A DNA stretch of 64,000 nucleotides from Butyrivibrio sp. MC2021. Its GTDB lineage: Bacteria > Bacillota > Clostridia > Lachnospirales > Lachnospiraceae. The stretch is from NCBI RefSeq assembly GCF_000621605.1, contig NZ_JHXX01000003.1:1-64000 (forward strand), in the 5' to 3' direction. The notes beneath the pieces were generated by a model that saw only the letters and a list, made by a program, of their open reading frames with translations, did not search any database and was not told where the DNA came from. Made by a program: the position numbers and the translations under genes. Each line of letters begins with the position of its first letter. The stretch's first letter is position 1. Shown here piece by piece: positions 8,360 to 16,584 of this stretch.

Positions 8360-9442
8360 ATGAAGAGAGTTGTGACAAGAAAGCTGACACCGGGAATGGT
8401 GCTGGCCAATGATGTCTATACCTATGATTCATATATAAAACTTCTGGATAAGGGCACGATCCTTGAAGACAAAGATATTGCAAGGCTTGCCTTTTATTCT
8501 ATTCTGGATGTTCTCGTGGAAGATGATCCCGTGGAACCTATTGTTCCCGAGCCTGCCCTTCAGGGGCTATCCTATTCCGAAAGACTCAAGCAGTCCGAGG
8601 AATTCAAAGAATTCCGTGCAGATTTCGAAGAATGCGCCACAAGATTTGAACACGAGATACAGGACATCATCAATAACGAACCCAACTTCAATGTGGACAA
8701 CATGATGACCCCAATATACGGGCTTCTCGAAAAGGGCAGGACAGCCACCAACATCTTTGACATGCTCCACAATCTGAGAATGTATGATGATGCCACCTAT
8801 ACCCACTGTATAAATGTGGCACTGATCACCAATATCATTGGCCAGTGGCTGAAATGGAACAAGGAAGAGCTGGAGATAGCCACACAGGCAGGTCTTTTCC
8901 ATGATATAGGAAAACTCATGATCCCCGGCTCCATAATCACCAAGCCCGGCAAGCTCACCAGTGACGAATACAGCATAGTTCAGACACACCCACAGCGGGG
9001 ATATGAAATACTAAAGCCCATCAACATCAGCGCCCATGTTAGAAATGCCGCACTGATGCACCACGAAAGATGCGACGGCACCGGCTATCCGCTGAAATTA
9101 ACAGGGCCCAAGATAGACAGATTTGCCAAGGCCGTGGCCATTGCGGATGTATATGATGCCATGACCAGTGCAAGACATTATCGTGGTCCTCTTTGTCCTT
9201 TCATTGCGATATCGATGTTTGAAGAGGAGGGACTTCACAAGTATGATCCCGAGATCATCATGGTATTCCTGCAGAACATTGTTAATACCTATCTGCTTAA
9301 CACCGTAAGGCTCAACACCGGCGAGATCGGCGAGATCATTTTTGTAAATAAGACCCATCTCTCAAAGCCAACCATAAAGGTGGGCGAAGATTACATAGAC
9401 CTGAGCAAATGCCCGGGAGTCTACATTCAGGAAATCGTATAA
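8360..9442 (+). CDS. HD-GYP domain cyclic-di-GMP phosphodiesterase
   Basis: HD-GYP proteins hydrolyse c-di-GMP (or related cyclic dinucleotides) with a di- or tri-metal site. This 360-residue cytoplasmic protein has an N-terminal segment (1-55) like the DUF3391-type lead-in of such proteins and a helical linker (70-130). The catalytic domain has HDIGK (181-185), TH (209-210), HHERCDGTGYP (234-244, with the GYP triplet) and DVYDAMTSAR (263-272). No membrane segment or receiver domain is seen. It is one of only two plus-strand genes and stands alone, with GAGG 5 bases before its ATG. Confidence 0.92.
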   Translation: MKRVVTRKLTPGMVLANDVYTYDSYIKLLDKGTILEDKDIARLAFYSILDVLVEDDPVEPIVPEPALQGLSYSERLKQSEEFKEFRADFEECATRFEHEIQDIINNEPNFNVDNMMTPIYGLLEKGRTATNIFDMLHNLRMYDDATYTHCINVALITNIIGQWLKWNKEELEIATQAGLFHDIGKLMIPGSIITKPGKLTSDEYSIVQTHPQRGYEILKPINISAHVRNAALMHHERCDGTGYPLKLTGPKIDRFAKAVAIADVYDAMTSARHYRGPLCPFIAISMFEEEGLHKYDPEIIMVFLQNIVNTYLLNTVRLNTGEIGEIIFVNKTHLSKPTIKVGEDYIDLSKCPGVYIQEIV

Positions 9443-9466
9443 GGCACAAGAAAGAATGTCGCGAGC

Positions 9467-9508
9467 GTTTTTTATTTAACAGGAAGCAATTTCCTGTTAA
9501 ATAAAAAA
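9467..9508. terminator. Perfect palindromic hairpin between convergent genes
   Basis: ATTTAACAGGAA and TTCCTGTTAAAT form a perfect stem around a 5-base loop, extended by TTTTTT/AAAAAA on the flanks. It follows the HD-GYP stop. Because the flanking T and A runs pair with each other, it may act with the next hairpin rather than alone. Confidence 0.7.
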
Positions 9509-9540
9509 ACATGCATAGGTGGATGACCACTTATGCATGT
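9502..9540 (-). terminator. murA: Intrinsic terminator of murA (probably bidirectional)
   Basis: ACATGCATAAGTGG pairs with CCACCTATGCATGT (14 bp with one G-T pair, loop of 4). The stem begins inside the last codons of murA. On the minus strand it is followed by TTTTTTTATTT, a strong U tract. On the plus strand it is followed by TTTCATTTT, so it may also stop transcripts of the HD-GYP gene. Confidence 0.88.
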
Positions 9541-10823
9541 TTCATTTTAAACTTGGTTATATCTCTGTCGGAATCGACCTTTTCTATCTGAGCGCCCAGC
9601 TCTCTAAGCTTCACATCAAAGTCCTCATAACCTCTCTCGATATACTTGATATCCTCAACGGTTGAATAGCCTTCCGCTGTAAGAGCTGCTATTACAAGGG
9701 CAGCACCTGCCCTCAGGTCCGGAGCGGAAATAACTGCTCCTGTGTATTTGTCCACGCCCTCAATGATGGCGGTACTTCCCTCTACCTTGATATTGGCTCC
9801 CATTCTGGTGAGCTCATCAACATATTTGAATCTGTTCTCGAAAATACTCTCTGTCACAATACTGATGCCGCTGGCAAGACCCAGAGCTACAGTGATCTGT
9901 GGCTGCATATCCGTAGGATATCCGGGATAAGGAAGAGTCTTAACATGTGTGTTCTGAAGTCTCTTGGTTGCCACTACTCTGACTGCATCATCGGATTCAT
10001 GGATCTGACATCCCATCTCGATAAGCTTGGCACTGATGGATTCCAGATGCTTGGGGATAACATTCTTGACTGTGATATCTCCCTTGGTTGCAGCTGCTGC
10101 CATCATAAAGGTTCCAGCCTCGATCTGATCGGGAATGATTGTATATTCTGTGCCGTGAAGCTTCTCAACTCCGCGTATCCTGATAACGTCTGTACCTGCG
10201 CCCTTGATGTCAGCTCCCATACTGTTGAGGAAGTTGGCAAAATCAACTACGTGGGGCTCCTTGGCTGCGTTCTCGATAATAGTCTTACCCACTGCCATAC
10301 ATGCAGCCATCATGATATTGATGGTAGCTCCTACACTGACAACATCCAGATAGATATGGCTTCCAACCAGTGCATCCGCATGAGCCTCAATAATTCCGTG
10401 TCCAATGTTAACCTTGGCTCCCAGAGCGGTGAATCCCTTGATGTGCTGGTCAATAGGTCTCAGGCCTATACTGCAGCCTCCGGGAAGAACCACGCCGCCT
10501 TCCTTGTATTTGCCAAGGAGAGCTCCGAGAAAATAATAGGAGCCCCTGATTTTTTTCATATCATCATTGTCAAAAGTATAATCACGAATCTGTGATGCAT
10601 TGATCTTAACCCCATGTCTGCCGATTCTCTCAACGAAGGCTCCTGAGCTCTTCATTGCCTGAAGCATGGCATTGGTATCGGATCCGTCATGCATATTATC
10701 TATATATACGGTTTCATCTGTCATGATGGAAGCTGCGAGAATAGCCAGCGCTGCGTTCTTGGCGCCGCCGATCTCAACCTCTCCTACCAGAGGAATCCCG
10801 CCTTTAATTACATATTTTTCCAT
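9531..10823 (-). CDS. murA: UDP-N-acetylglucosamine 1-carboxyvinyltransferase MurA
   Basis: MurA transfers enolpyruvate from PEP to UDP-GlcNAc, the first committed step of peptidoglycan synthesis. I place the start at MEKYVIKGG (ATG 10823, GAGGA 5 bases upstream). The frame stays open further upstream but crosses two promoters. The 430-residue product has the GGAKNA substrate loop (19-24) and the catalytic cysteine C117 in PGGCSIGLRPID, the fosfomycin target, present rather than replaced by aspartate. The gene is monocistronic. Firmicutes often carry two murA paralogues; I cannot tell which this is. Confidence 0.95.
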   Translation of the reverse strand: MEKYVIKGGIPLVGEVEIGGAKNAALAILAASIMTDETVYIDNMHDGSDTNAMLQAMKSSGAFVERIGRHGVKINASQIRDYTFDNDDMKKIRGSYYFLGALLGKYKEGGVVLPGGCSIGLRPIDQHIKGFTALGAKVNIGHGIIEAHADALVGSHIYLDVVSVGATINIMMAACMAVGKTIIENAAKEPHVVDFANFLNSMGADIKGAGTDVIRIRGVEKLHGTEYTIIPDQIEAGTFMMAAAATKGDITVKNVIPKHLESISAKLIEMGCQIHESDDAVRVVATKRLQNTHVKTLPYPGYPTDMQPQITVALGLASGISIVTESIFENRFKYVDELTRMGANIKVEGSTAIIEGVDKYTGAVISAPDLRAGAALVIAALTAEGYSTVEDIKYIERGYEDFDVKLRELGAQIEKVDSDRDITKFKMKHA

Positions 10824-10867
10824 AAGAATCCTCATAGCATACTGCACAAAAATCTTTGTGCCGATTG

Positions 10868-10895
10868 CATATAAATTCCATTCAATAATTGTCAA
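10868..10895 (-). promoter_or_regulatory. Proximal murA promoter (candidate)
   Basis: On the minus strand the -35 is TTGACA (10890-10895), the spacer is 16 bases and the -10 is TATATG (10868-10873), about 45 bases before the murA ATG. The -10 is weaker than that of the distal promoter. Confidence 0.5.
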
Positions 10896-10919
10896 AATTA
10901 CATAATCGAACAAATTATA

Positions 10920-10948
10920 TTTATATCACATTTATGTACCAGTGTCAA
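10920..10948 (-). promoter_or_regulatory. Distal murA promoter
   Basis: On the minus strand the -35 is TTGACA (10943-10948), the spacer is 17 bases and the -10 is TATAAA (10920-10925). It overlaps a CAGTGTC/GACACTG inverted repeat (10940-10959) that has no U tract. That repeat could be an operator or a weak stop after the M23 gene. Confidence 0.7.
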
Positions 10949-10970
10949 AACAGACACTGAAAAAGTTCTG

Positions 10971-12560
10971 TTAATTCAAGTAATTAAGCGGGTTAACCTG
11001 AGATCCGTTAATGAGGATCTCAAAGTGCAGGTGAGGTCCTGTGGATACACCGGTATTTCCGGAAAGGGCGATCTTCTGTCCCTGGGATACCGACTGTCCC
11101 ACTGAAACCAGTATCTTGGACAGGTGTCCGTATCTGGTCTCCCTGCCGTCTGCGTGCTTGATATATACACAATAACCGTATCCGCTTCCCCATCCGGCTC
11201 TGGTAACTCGACCTGAGGAAGACGCCATAACAGCGGTTCCCACAGGGGTAGCCCAGTCAACGCCCTTGTGATAGGAGCTGGCTCCTCTGGTAGGTGCATT
11301 TCTTCTGCCGAAGCCTGATGTGAGACGACCGCCGGAAATAGGCTTAACATAGGTCGGAGGCACTTTGGTTCCTCTCTCTACGATCTTGGGAACAGCCTGA
11401 TAAGTCACCTCTTCCTTTTCGATCTGTCTGCCGTTTTCCGAGTTATCGGTATAGCTAATGAGCGCAACAACCTTTCTGTGGCCGGCTGAGGGCTCCTGAA
11501 TAACCTTGCTCTGAGTGGTGTACCAGGAATCATTGGGAATGTACTGAACCTCGGCTTCATAATCCTCTTCATAGTATTCCTGAAGAGTATAAACCACTGA
11601 AAGTTCCGGTTCCGGTACGGTTACAATGATTTCGTCCTCAGGTCTGATCCTGGTAAATTCATCCTCCAAAGACTCATTCATTGCAATAAGATCCGCAACG
11701 GTAAGGTCATACTGAACAGCAATGCTGCTGAGGGTATCTCCTGATTTTACCTCGTAGATCTGATTGGTCTCTTTATCTTTTGTAACATCATCTATGGCTG
11801 TTGAAAGATCTGTGAGCTCCTCATTTGGAAGGTAACTCTCCACGATTTCAACCTTGTCACCAAAGTTGATGTCAATAAGTCCCAGCTCGTAATCCGAAAA
11901 GTCCTTGTCATAGGCGATTGGTGTTGCCTCGTTGACTATTTCCGAAACGGTCTGGAAAAAGCCTGCCTCGGGCAGACTTGTCTTGGCTATCTTCTCTTCC
12001 TTACGAACCTCTTCCTTGCTGAGAACCTTGGGAGTAAGCACATTAACTTCTCTTGATTCGTCAAGCTCAAGGGAAACCTCATACTTATTCTCAGTGTCAT
12101 AGTTGGAAAGAGAGGTATTTAACAACTGCATGACCTCGTTGATGCTGGCGAGGTTGACGGAAAATTCATTTATCTTGATAGAATATGCTCTGTTTAAGGT
12201 GCTCTTTTTGTTGGCATTGATAACCGCCACCATCTGTTTAGCCACATCAGAAGTTGAATCCACTGTGGACCAAAAAACATTGCTTCCTTCGATGCTGAGA
12301 TCCGAGGTAGCCAGGGTGAGCTCGTCGCTGCCCTGTGCTATCTGCCTTCTGGCGCTTCTGTAGGCATCATAGGCATCATTTTTGGATGCCACAACACCCA
12401 CCACCTGATTGTTCAGCTTTACGGTAAAAATGTTGTTTCCGCCTTTTTCATATTTTACCAGGCTGGGCATAAACAAGATCCATAGGGTTATTACAACCAA
12501 GGCGGAATGCAAAAACCATATCTTTATTTTTTTGTAAAACATTGTATTGCCTGAATTCAT
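10971..12560 (-). CDS. Membrane-anchored M23 peptidase with LysM and G5 domains
   Basis: This is a cell-wall endopeptidase of the LytM/lysostaphin family, tethered outside the membrane. Domains in order: a short cytoplasmic start, a membrane segment (about 17-34), an alpha/beta stalk (40-260), LysM (269-314, YEVKSGDTLSSIA), a G5-like region (about 320-400, EEVTYQAVPKIVERGTKVPP), and M23 (410-529). The M23 zinc ligands are visible in HKGVD (H431, D435) and HLHFE (H510, H512), so it should be active. An internal ATG at residue 7 is an alternative start. A coiled-coil membrane protein gene lies 31 bases upstream. Confidence 0.92.
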   Translation of the reverse strand: MNSGNTMFYKKIKIWFLHSALVVITLWILFMPSLVKYEKGGNNIFTVKLNNQVVGVVASKNDAYDAYRSARRQIAQGSDELTLATSDLSIEGSNVFWSTVDSTSDVAKQMVAVINANKKSTLNRAYSIKINEFSVNLASINEVMQLLNTSLSNYDTENKYEVSLELDESREVNVLTPKVLSKEEVRKEEKIAKTSLPEAGFFQTVSEIVNEATPIAYDKDFSDYELGLIDINFGDKVEIVESYLPNEELTDLSTAIDDVTKDKETNQIYEVKSGDTLSSIAVQYDLTVADLIAMNESLEDEFTRIRPEDEIIVTVPEPELSVVYTLQEYYEEDYEAEVQYIPNDSWYTTQSKVIQEPSAGHRKVVALISYTDNSENGRQIEKEEVTYQAVPKIVERGTKVPPTYVKPISGGRLTSGFGRRNAPTRGASSYHKGVDWATPVGTAVMASSSGRVTRAGWGSGYGYCVYIKHADGRETRYGHLSKILVSVGQSVSQGQKIALSGNTGVSTGPHLHFEILINGSQVNPLNYLN

Positions 12561-12591
12561 ATCGGATTATCTTTCTAATGCTTTCTCTTTT

Positions 12592-13131
12592 TTAAATAAG
12601 ACCGAGAAGTCTCAGCACATTGATCACGAGGTCTGCCCCCACAACCAAAAGAGTGATGATGAGTACAGGAAGAACAGCGCTGTTCTTGGTCTCAACCGCA
12701 ACCTGAACAGCCTCAAGTCGTCTCTCGACTTCCTTGAAGGCCTCCTTGTTTTTATCCTGATTCTTCTCTACAACGGCCTGAACATTTCTGTATACCTGAA
12801 CGCCCACATCATGGATCCTGGTCTCGTTGGCTTCCAGTGTCTCCTGATGTTCCTTGTAATCAGCCTTCAGTTGTTCAAGGCTCTCCTTATATGCTCTGGC
12901 ATCTGCAATCATTTCATCGAGATGCTGCTTGTATTCCTCTGCGGTAAGTTTGAAGTCCTCGGCATTGAGCTTGAAGTCCTCGGCGTTCTGCTTGAGTTCC
13001 TCCATAAGAGCCTTGTAGTGCTCCGCCTCAAGCTTGATCCTCTCAGCCTCCTTGGCCTCTGCCTGTGAATTAGCCCTTATGATGTCCTGAGCCCCAATCT
13101 TTTCAGCAATCTTATTCATAAAGTTATCCAC
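12592..13131 (-). CDS. Coiled-coil protein with C-terminal membrane anchor
   Basis: I do not recognise a named family. The best start is GTG at 13131, because GGGGAGG lies 7 bases before it; this gives 179 residues. Residues about 20-140 are a long charged coiled coil with repeated LNAEDF-type heptads. A single hydrophobic segment at the extreme C-terminus (SAVLPVLIITLLVVGADLV) suggests a tail-anchored topology with the coil in the cytoplasm. It precedes the M23 peptidase by 31 bases and may be its partner or scaffold, which is only inference from position. Confidence 0.75.
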   Translation of the reverse strand: MDNFMNKIAEKIGAQDIIRANSQAEAKEAERIKLEAEHYKALMEELKQNAEDFKLNAEDFKLTAEEYKQHLDEMIADARAYKESLEQLKADYKEHQETLEANETRIHDVGVQVYRNVQAVVEKNQDKNKEAFKEVERRLEAVQVAVETKNSAVLPVLIITLLVVGADLVINVLRLLGLI

Positions 13132-13439
13132 GATATTTCCTCCCCAACTGTCTATTTTTCGCAACTTCAACTATAGTATCATACATTTATTATGAATAAT
13201 TAACAAGATAATATCTGCAAAAAGGATTTTATTATGCAGTTTTACCCTTTGTTCATTTTCTGTTCATAATTTATTCATAATTGCCTTGTATATTATAAAC
13301 ATAGCCGATGGCAAACGGCTTCCAAACAACGAAAGATAGATTTTTTCATAATAGGGTAGGCGCGGAGACGTGTCTACCCACTCCTCATTTTGTGACCTTT
13401 TTTATTTTTTTCATTTGACTCAAAAGGGTCACAAGCGCA
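13132..13439. other. Intergenic region with promoter and unassigned RNA structures
   Basis: Besides the promoter at 13178-13206, this stretch holds three structures. One is a hairpin AGCCG/CGGCT with loop ATGGCAAA (about 13302-13319). The second is a 10-bp stem GGGTAGGCGC/GTGTCTACCC with loop GGAGAC (about 13354-13379). The third is TTGTGACC/GGTCACAA (about 13395-13435), which encloses two T runs. On the plus strand the second hairpin leads into a T-rich tract ending TTTTTTATTTTTTT. This could be a small RNA or a processed leader; I could not match it to a riboswitch class I know. Confidence 0.45.
13178..13206 (-). promoter_or_regulatory. Promoter of the coiled-coil/M23 operon
   Basis: On the minus strand the -35 is TTGTTA (13201-13206), the spacer is 17 bases and the -10 is TATGAT (13178-13183), about 47 bases before the GTG start at 13131. 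Confidence 0.65.
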
Positions 13440-14093
13440 TCATTTTCCAGATTCTATCGCCAGAATCTCCTCATTAAGGGACAGCATTCTGGCATCAAGA
13501 TCAGCCACCATCTTGGCACATTCATGAAGCTCACTGTTAATATGGTTAGGAGCCTTTCCCTCAAACTTGTACTGGATCTTGTGCTCCAATGAAGCCCAGA
13601 AATCCATGGCTACGGTTCTGATCTGAATCTCCACCTTAACATTGACAATGCGATCGGAAAGATAGACCGGCAGGGAAACTATCATGTGGTAGCTTCTGTA
13701 GCCGCTCTTTTTTGGGTTCATAATATAATCCTTGACGGTAAGAACCTGAATATCCTTCTGATTGCTTATCATCTCGGCGATTCTGTAAATATCCGATGTA
13801 AATGAACATATAATACGGATTCCGGCTATATCGTTGACATAGCGTACCATATTCTCAATGGTGGACTCATAGCCGTTGCGCTTAAGCTTTTTGACAATGC
13901 TCTCAGGAGTCTTAACCCTGGCCTTAACGTGCTCGATAGGGTTGTACCTGTGAACCTCCTGGAATTCCTCATTGAGAATTTCGATCTTGGTTGTTATCTG
14001 CTTAAGAGCAGAGTTATACATCAGACTTACTTCTTCCCAGGAATGAATGTCCTCTGAAATTCTTATACTGTTTGATGCAAGATCAAGTTCCAT
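13440..14093 (-). CDS. relQ: Small alarmone synthetase (RelQ/YjbM type GTP pyrophosphokinase)
   Basis: Small alarmone synthetases make (p)ppGpp from ATP and GDP/GTP without the hydrolase and regulatory domains of RelA/SpoT. The 217-residue protein is one RelA/SpoT nucleotidyltransferase domain: RVKTPESIVKKLKR (59-72), DIAGIRI (88-94), GYRSYH (131-136, the G-loop tyrosine) and EIQIRT..W.SLEHK (155-171). Length matches RelQ/YjbM better than RelP. AAAGGGG lies close upstream of the ATG, and the gene follows a GT2 gene by 10 bases, so it may be transcribed with it. Confidence 0.9.
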   Translation of the reverse strand: MELDLASNSIRISEDIHSWEEVSLMYNSALKQITTKIEILNEEFQEVHRYNPIEHVKARVKTPESIVKKLKRNGYESTIENMVRYVNDIAGIRIICSFTSDIYRIAEMISNQKDIQVLTVKDYIMNPKKSGYRSYHMIVSLPVYLSDRIVNVKVEIQIRTVAMDFWASLEHKIQYKFEGKAPNHINSELHECAKMVADLDARMLSLNEEILAIESGK

Positions 14094-14103
14094 AAAATCC
14101 CCT

Positions 14104-15036
14104 TTAACTGCGGAAATATTCCTTATTCATGGCGCAGGCTCTAACCAGTGCCTTAGGCAGCTTCTTATAATTTCTGCCCAGCTTGTACCCCATAAACCTG
14201 CTGCCGCACATAATGATGTAATGGGGAATGAGATATGCCTTGCCAATATGTCTGAAATGCTGAATGGTCTGACTGACCATCTTTTTTCCCTCGGACTCAG
14301 AGCTGATATTTCCGAAAATCTCCGGATGATCCGTCTGGGAAACCCCGAGGTCAAAGTTTCTGTGAAACTGCTGTGATACGCTGTAATTATGTGAATGGAT
14401 AACTCCCGCCTCGGGAACATAGCATATTGCATAGCCCTTCTGGCAGGCAGTTCCCGCATAGACCATATCCTCGTTAAAAATGGTCTTGTGAGTAAATCCA
14501 CCAATTACATTATAAACGTCGCGCCTATACATTGCACATACATTTGAGCAAAAATAGGTCTTGATTCCAAGCCTTCCGATATCAGCCTGAGTCTTCTTCA
14601 TGGCTTCATTCGGATAATTGAATTTCCTGGAAAATCTCTCCGCAAGGTTACAGTCTGTTTTGGGATACTGCCTTGCGTAGGCTGCGGCCACATCCTTGTC
14701 CAGAGCCTTGGCAAGACTCGAAATAAGCATCTTGTCTCTGGGAAAAGCATCCTGGGTCATCATCAGAAAGAAGTCCGCATCAGATAACTGCACTCCCTGA
14801 TTTCTGGTCTCCCCATGGTCAAACTCCGACTTGGATACATGCTTCACTATTATGTTGTTGTACTTTTTCAGGGGATTCTCAGAATTCTCGGATATCAGCT
14901 TGTCCCAGTACTTCTGCTCCGTATTCATGATAATGATATGTCCCGGACGGATAGACTGAGTCTGAAGATCATCAATTAGTCTGAAAAGAGAAATATCCGG
15001 TTTGTAGGTTGGAATAATAACATCAACTGTATTCAT
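14104..15036 (-). CDS. Glycosyltransferase family 2 (rhamnosyltransferase-like)
   Basis: This is a 310-residue inverting GT-A enzyme. It has VIIPTYKPD at residues 6-14, a SDADFFLMMTQDAFP segment in the position of the metal-binding DXD region, and NEDMVYAG as the likely catalytic acidic loop. The C-terminal part is basic with no long hydrophobic span, so it probably acts at the inner membrane face. It lies at the end of the first polysaccharide locus, downstream of the LCP gene. The sugar is unknown; rhamnosyl transfer is suggested only by family resemblance and the rfb genes. Confidence 0.82.
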   Translation of the reverse strand: MNTVDVIIPTYKPDISLFRLIDDLQTQSIRPGHIIIMNTEQKYWDKLISENSENPLKKYNNIIVKHVSKSEFDHGETRNQGVQLSDADFFLMMTQDAFPRDKMLISSLAKALDKDVAAAYARQYPKTDCNLAERFSRKFNYPNEAMKKTQADIGRLGIKTYFCSNVCAMYRRDVYNVIGGFTHKTIFNEDMVYAGTACQKGYAICYVPEAGVIHSHNYSVSQQFHRNFDLGVSQTDHPEIFGNISSESEGKKMVSQTIQHFRHIGKAYLIPHYIIMCGSRFMGYKLGRNYKKLPKALVRACAMNKEYFRS

Positions 15037-15059
15037 ATTGTCTTCATTCTTTCATAAAC

Positions 15060-15093
15060 AAAGGGCCGGGGTCCATAAAGGCCCGGCCCCTTT
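15060..15093 (-). terminator. GC-rich hairpin after the LCP gene
   Basis: AAAGGGGCCGGG pairs with CCCGGCCCTTT (one bulged G) just after the LCP stop. On the minus strand it is followed only by TTTGTTTATG, a poor U tract, so it may terminate partially or act as a processing/stability hairpin before the GT2 gene. Confidence 0.6.
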
Positions 15094-15100
15094 AGGAATA

Positions 15101-16438
15101 TCAATTCAAATATGGGTCTGTATCAGACTTGATCTTATCACTGTACTTCTGAACATCAGGAGATACTGAATATTCTGAGTCATCAAACAGGAACTGGTGA
15201 AGCCACTTAACATTGGATGAAAGGTCTGAAGGAATTACGCAGCTGCCCTTCTTACCGATGGTTCCGGTGGCACGCATGCTCTCCTCAGGGAATCCGTTGT
15301 TATCTACAACCTCATAGTTGGCAATGTTCTTAAGAAGTGCAAGGATCTCTGTAAGATCAAGTGAAGTATAGGTCTCATTAAAGGTCTTGTTGGCTACTTC
15401 CTCAAGCTTGGAGAAGTCCATTCCCTTGGCCTTTTCAAGGCAGGCCATAAGGACTGTTCTCTGTCTCTCGGCACGCTTGAAGTCATCTCCGGCTGTGTAA
15501 CGGATACGGCAATATGCTGTCGCCTGAAGTCCGTTCAGGGTCTGAAGTCCGGCGCTGTTAACCGGTGTGTACTTAAGTCCCATCTCTGAAGCCATGGTGG
15601 ACTGATAGTTGTTAAGATGAGGAATCTCAGCATCTGTTACCTCGATAGGCACACCGCCGAGAGCATCAACTACGTCTGTAAGTCCTCTGAAGCCGATGGT
15701 AATAAAGTTCTTGATATCCATATCAAGATTCATGTTAAGCATTGATATAGCCTGCTCGGGGCCGCCCTCTGCATAGGCTGCGTTACACTTGGTATAAGAG
15801 TCGTTGCTGAGGTTAAGGTATGTATCACGATATACTGAGCAAAGCTTGATCTCACCGTTTGCATTGTTGATGGATGCGATGATGATCGTATCTGATCTGG
15901 TATTCTTGGTAAGCTCACCGTCACGGGCATCAACACCGAAAAGTGCTAAGTTGGTATATCCGGACATCTGCACGTTCTCAGCTACTGTCTCATTGATACT
16001 CTGGCTGATAACCTCTTCGTCCATGTTAACCTTACCAACCTTGGTAACATCAACCTTAAAGAACAGGGTATATGCCACATAGATAAGTACGCAGGCGATA
16101 AGTATCTCTCCTACGAGAAGTGCTATTGCCTTGGTCTGATTCTTTTTCTTCTTGGGGCGTCTCTTGCCTGACTGAGCAGGTCTTCCTGAACTCTTTCCGG
16201 CATGTGATGAGCCGTTTCTGCCTCCCTTGGAGGATCCGCTTCTTGAGGAAGAGGGCCTTGATGATGAAGGTCTGCCTGAGCCGTTTCTTGAAGATCTTCC
16301 TGAGGATGATCCCTGTGAGGATCTTCTCACGGGTCTGTCATCATAGTCATCATAATCATCATTATATCTGTCATCTCTGGATGGTCTTCTGTCATCTCTG
16401 TCATTTCTGTCATAATACTCGTCATCACGATTTGACAT
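15101..16438 (-). CDS. LytR-CpsA-Psr (LCP) family glycopolymer transferase
   Basis: LCP enzymes move polyprenyl-linked polysaccharides or teichoic acids onto peptidoglycan outside the membrane. The start at 16438 (MSNRDDEYYDR) is set by AGGAG 7 bases upstream. The 445-residue protein has a disordered cytoplasmic tail rich in Asp, Arg, Ser and Gly (1-105), one membrane segment (about 106-131), then the LCP domain. That domain has LFGVDARDGELTKNTRSDT, the VYRDTYL segment and the arginine-rich RIRYTAGDDFKRAERQR patch that binds the lipid pyrophosphate. Position beside the initiating phosphotransferase makes it the natural wall-attachment enzyme for this glycan. Confidence 0.93.
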   Translation of the reverse strand: MSNRDDEYYDRNDRDDRRPSRDDRYNDDYDDYDDRPVRRSSQGSSSGRSSRNGSGRPSSSRPSSSRSGSSKGGRNGSSHAGKSSGRPAQSGKRRPKKKKNQTKAIALLVGEILIACVLIYVAYTLFFKVDVTKVGKVNMDEEVISQSINETVAENVQMSGYTNLALFGVDARDGELTKNTRSDTIIIASINNANGEIKLCSVYRDTYLNLSNDSYTKCNAAYAEGGPEQAISMLNMNLDMDIKNFITIGFRGLTDVVDALGGVPIEVTDAEIPHLNNYQSTMASEMGLKYTPVNSAGLQTLNGLQATAYCRIRYTAGDDFKRAERQRTVLMACLEKAKGMDFSKLEEVANKTFNETYTSLDLTEILALLKNIANYEVVDNNGFPEESMRATGTIGKKGSCVIPSDLSSNVKWLHQFLFDDSEYSVSPDVQKYSDKIKSDTDPYLN

Positions 16439-16492
16439 GTTTATTCTCCTTTTTTCCCAATAAAACTTTTTGTGTATATATTGCATAAGTCA

Positions 16493-16553
16493 AAAGCGCA
16501 TACACTTGTATATTTTGCCACAAACACCGAAAATATACAAGTATATGCGCTTT
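16493..16553 (-). terminator. Long 24-bp hairpin between the phosphotransferase and LCP genes
   Basis: Two 24-base arms (16493-16516 and 16530-16553) pair with a single mismatch around a 13-base loop. It lies 31 bases past the stop of the glycosylphosphotransferase gene. The minus-strand U tract is only TTTT, so termination may be incomplete. The length and perfection of the stem are unusual for a simple terminator. Confidence 0.65.
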
Positions 16554-16584
16554 CTCAGCATCCATGCGGCTTTCCGCCGGTGCA

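Noticed and set aside
10824-10913. Longer murA start 30 codons upstream
   Set aside because: The extension crosses two promoter candidates and is not part of the MurA fold; ATG 10823 has a better ribosome binding site and matches family length.
13300-13420. Cyclic-di-GMP (GEMM) riboswitch suspected from GGCAAAC and CGAAAG strings
   Set aside because: The required paired helices and the ACGCAAAGCC segment are missing, and the tetraloop stem does not form.
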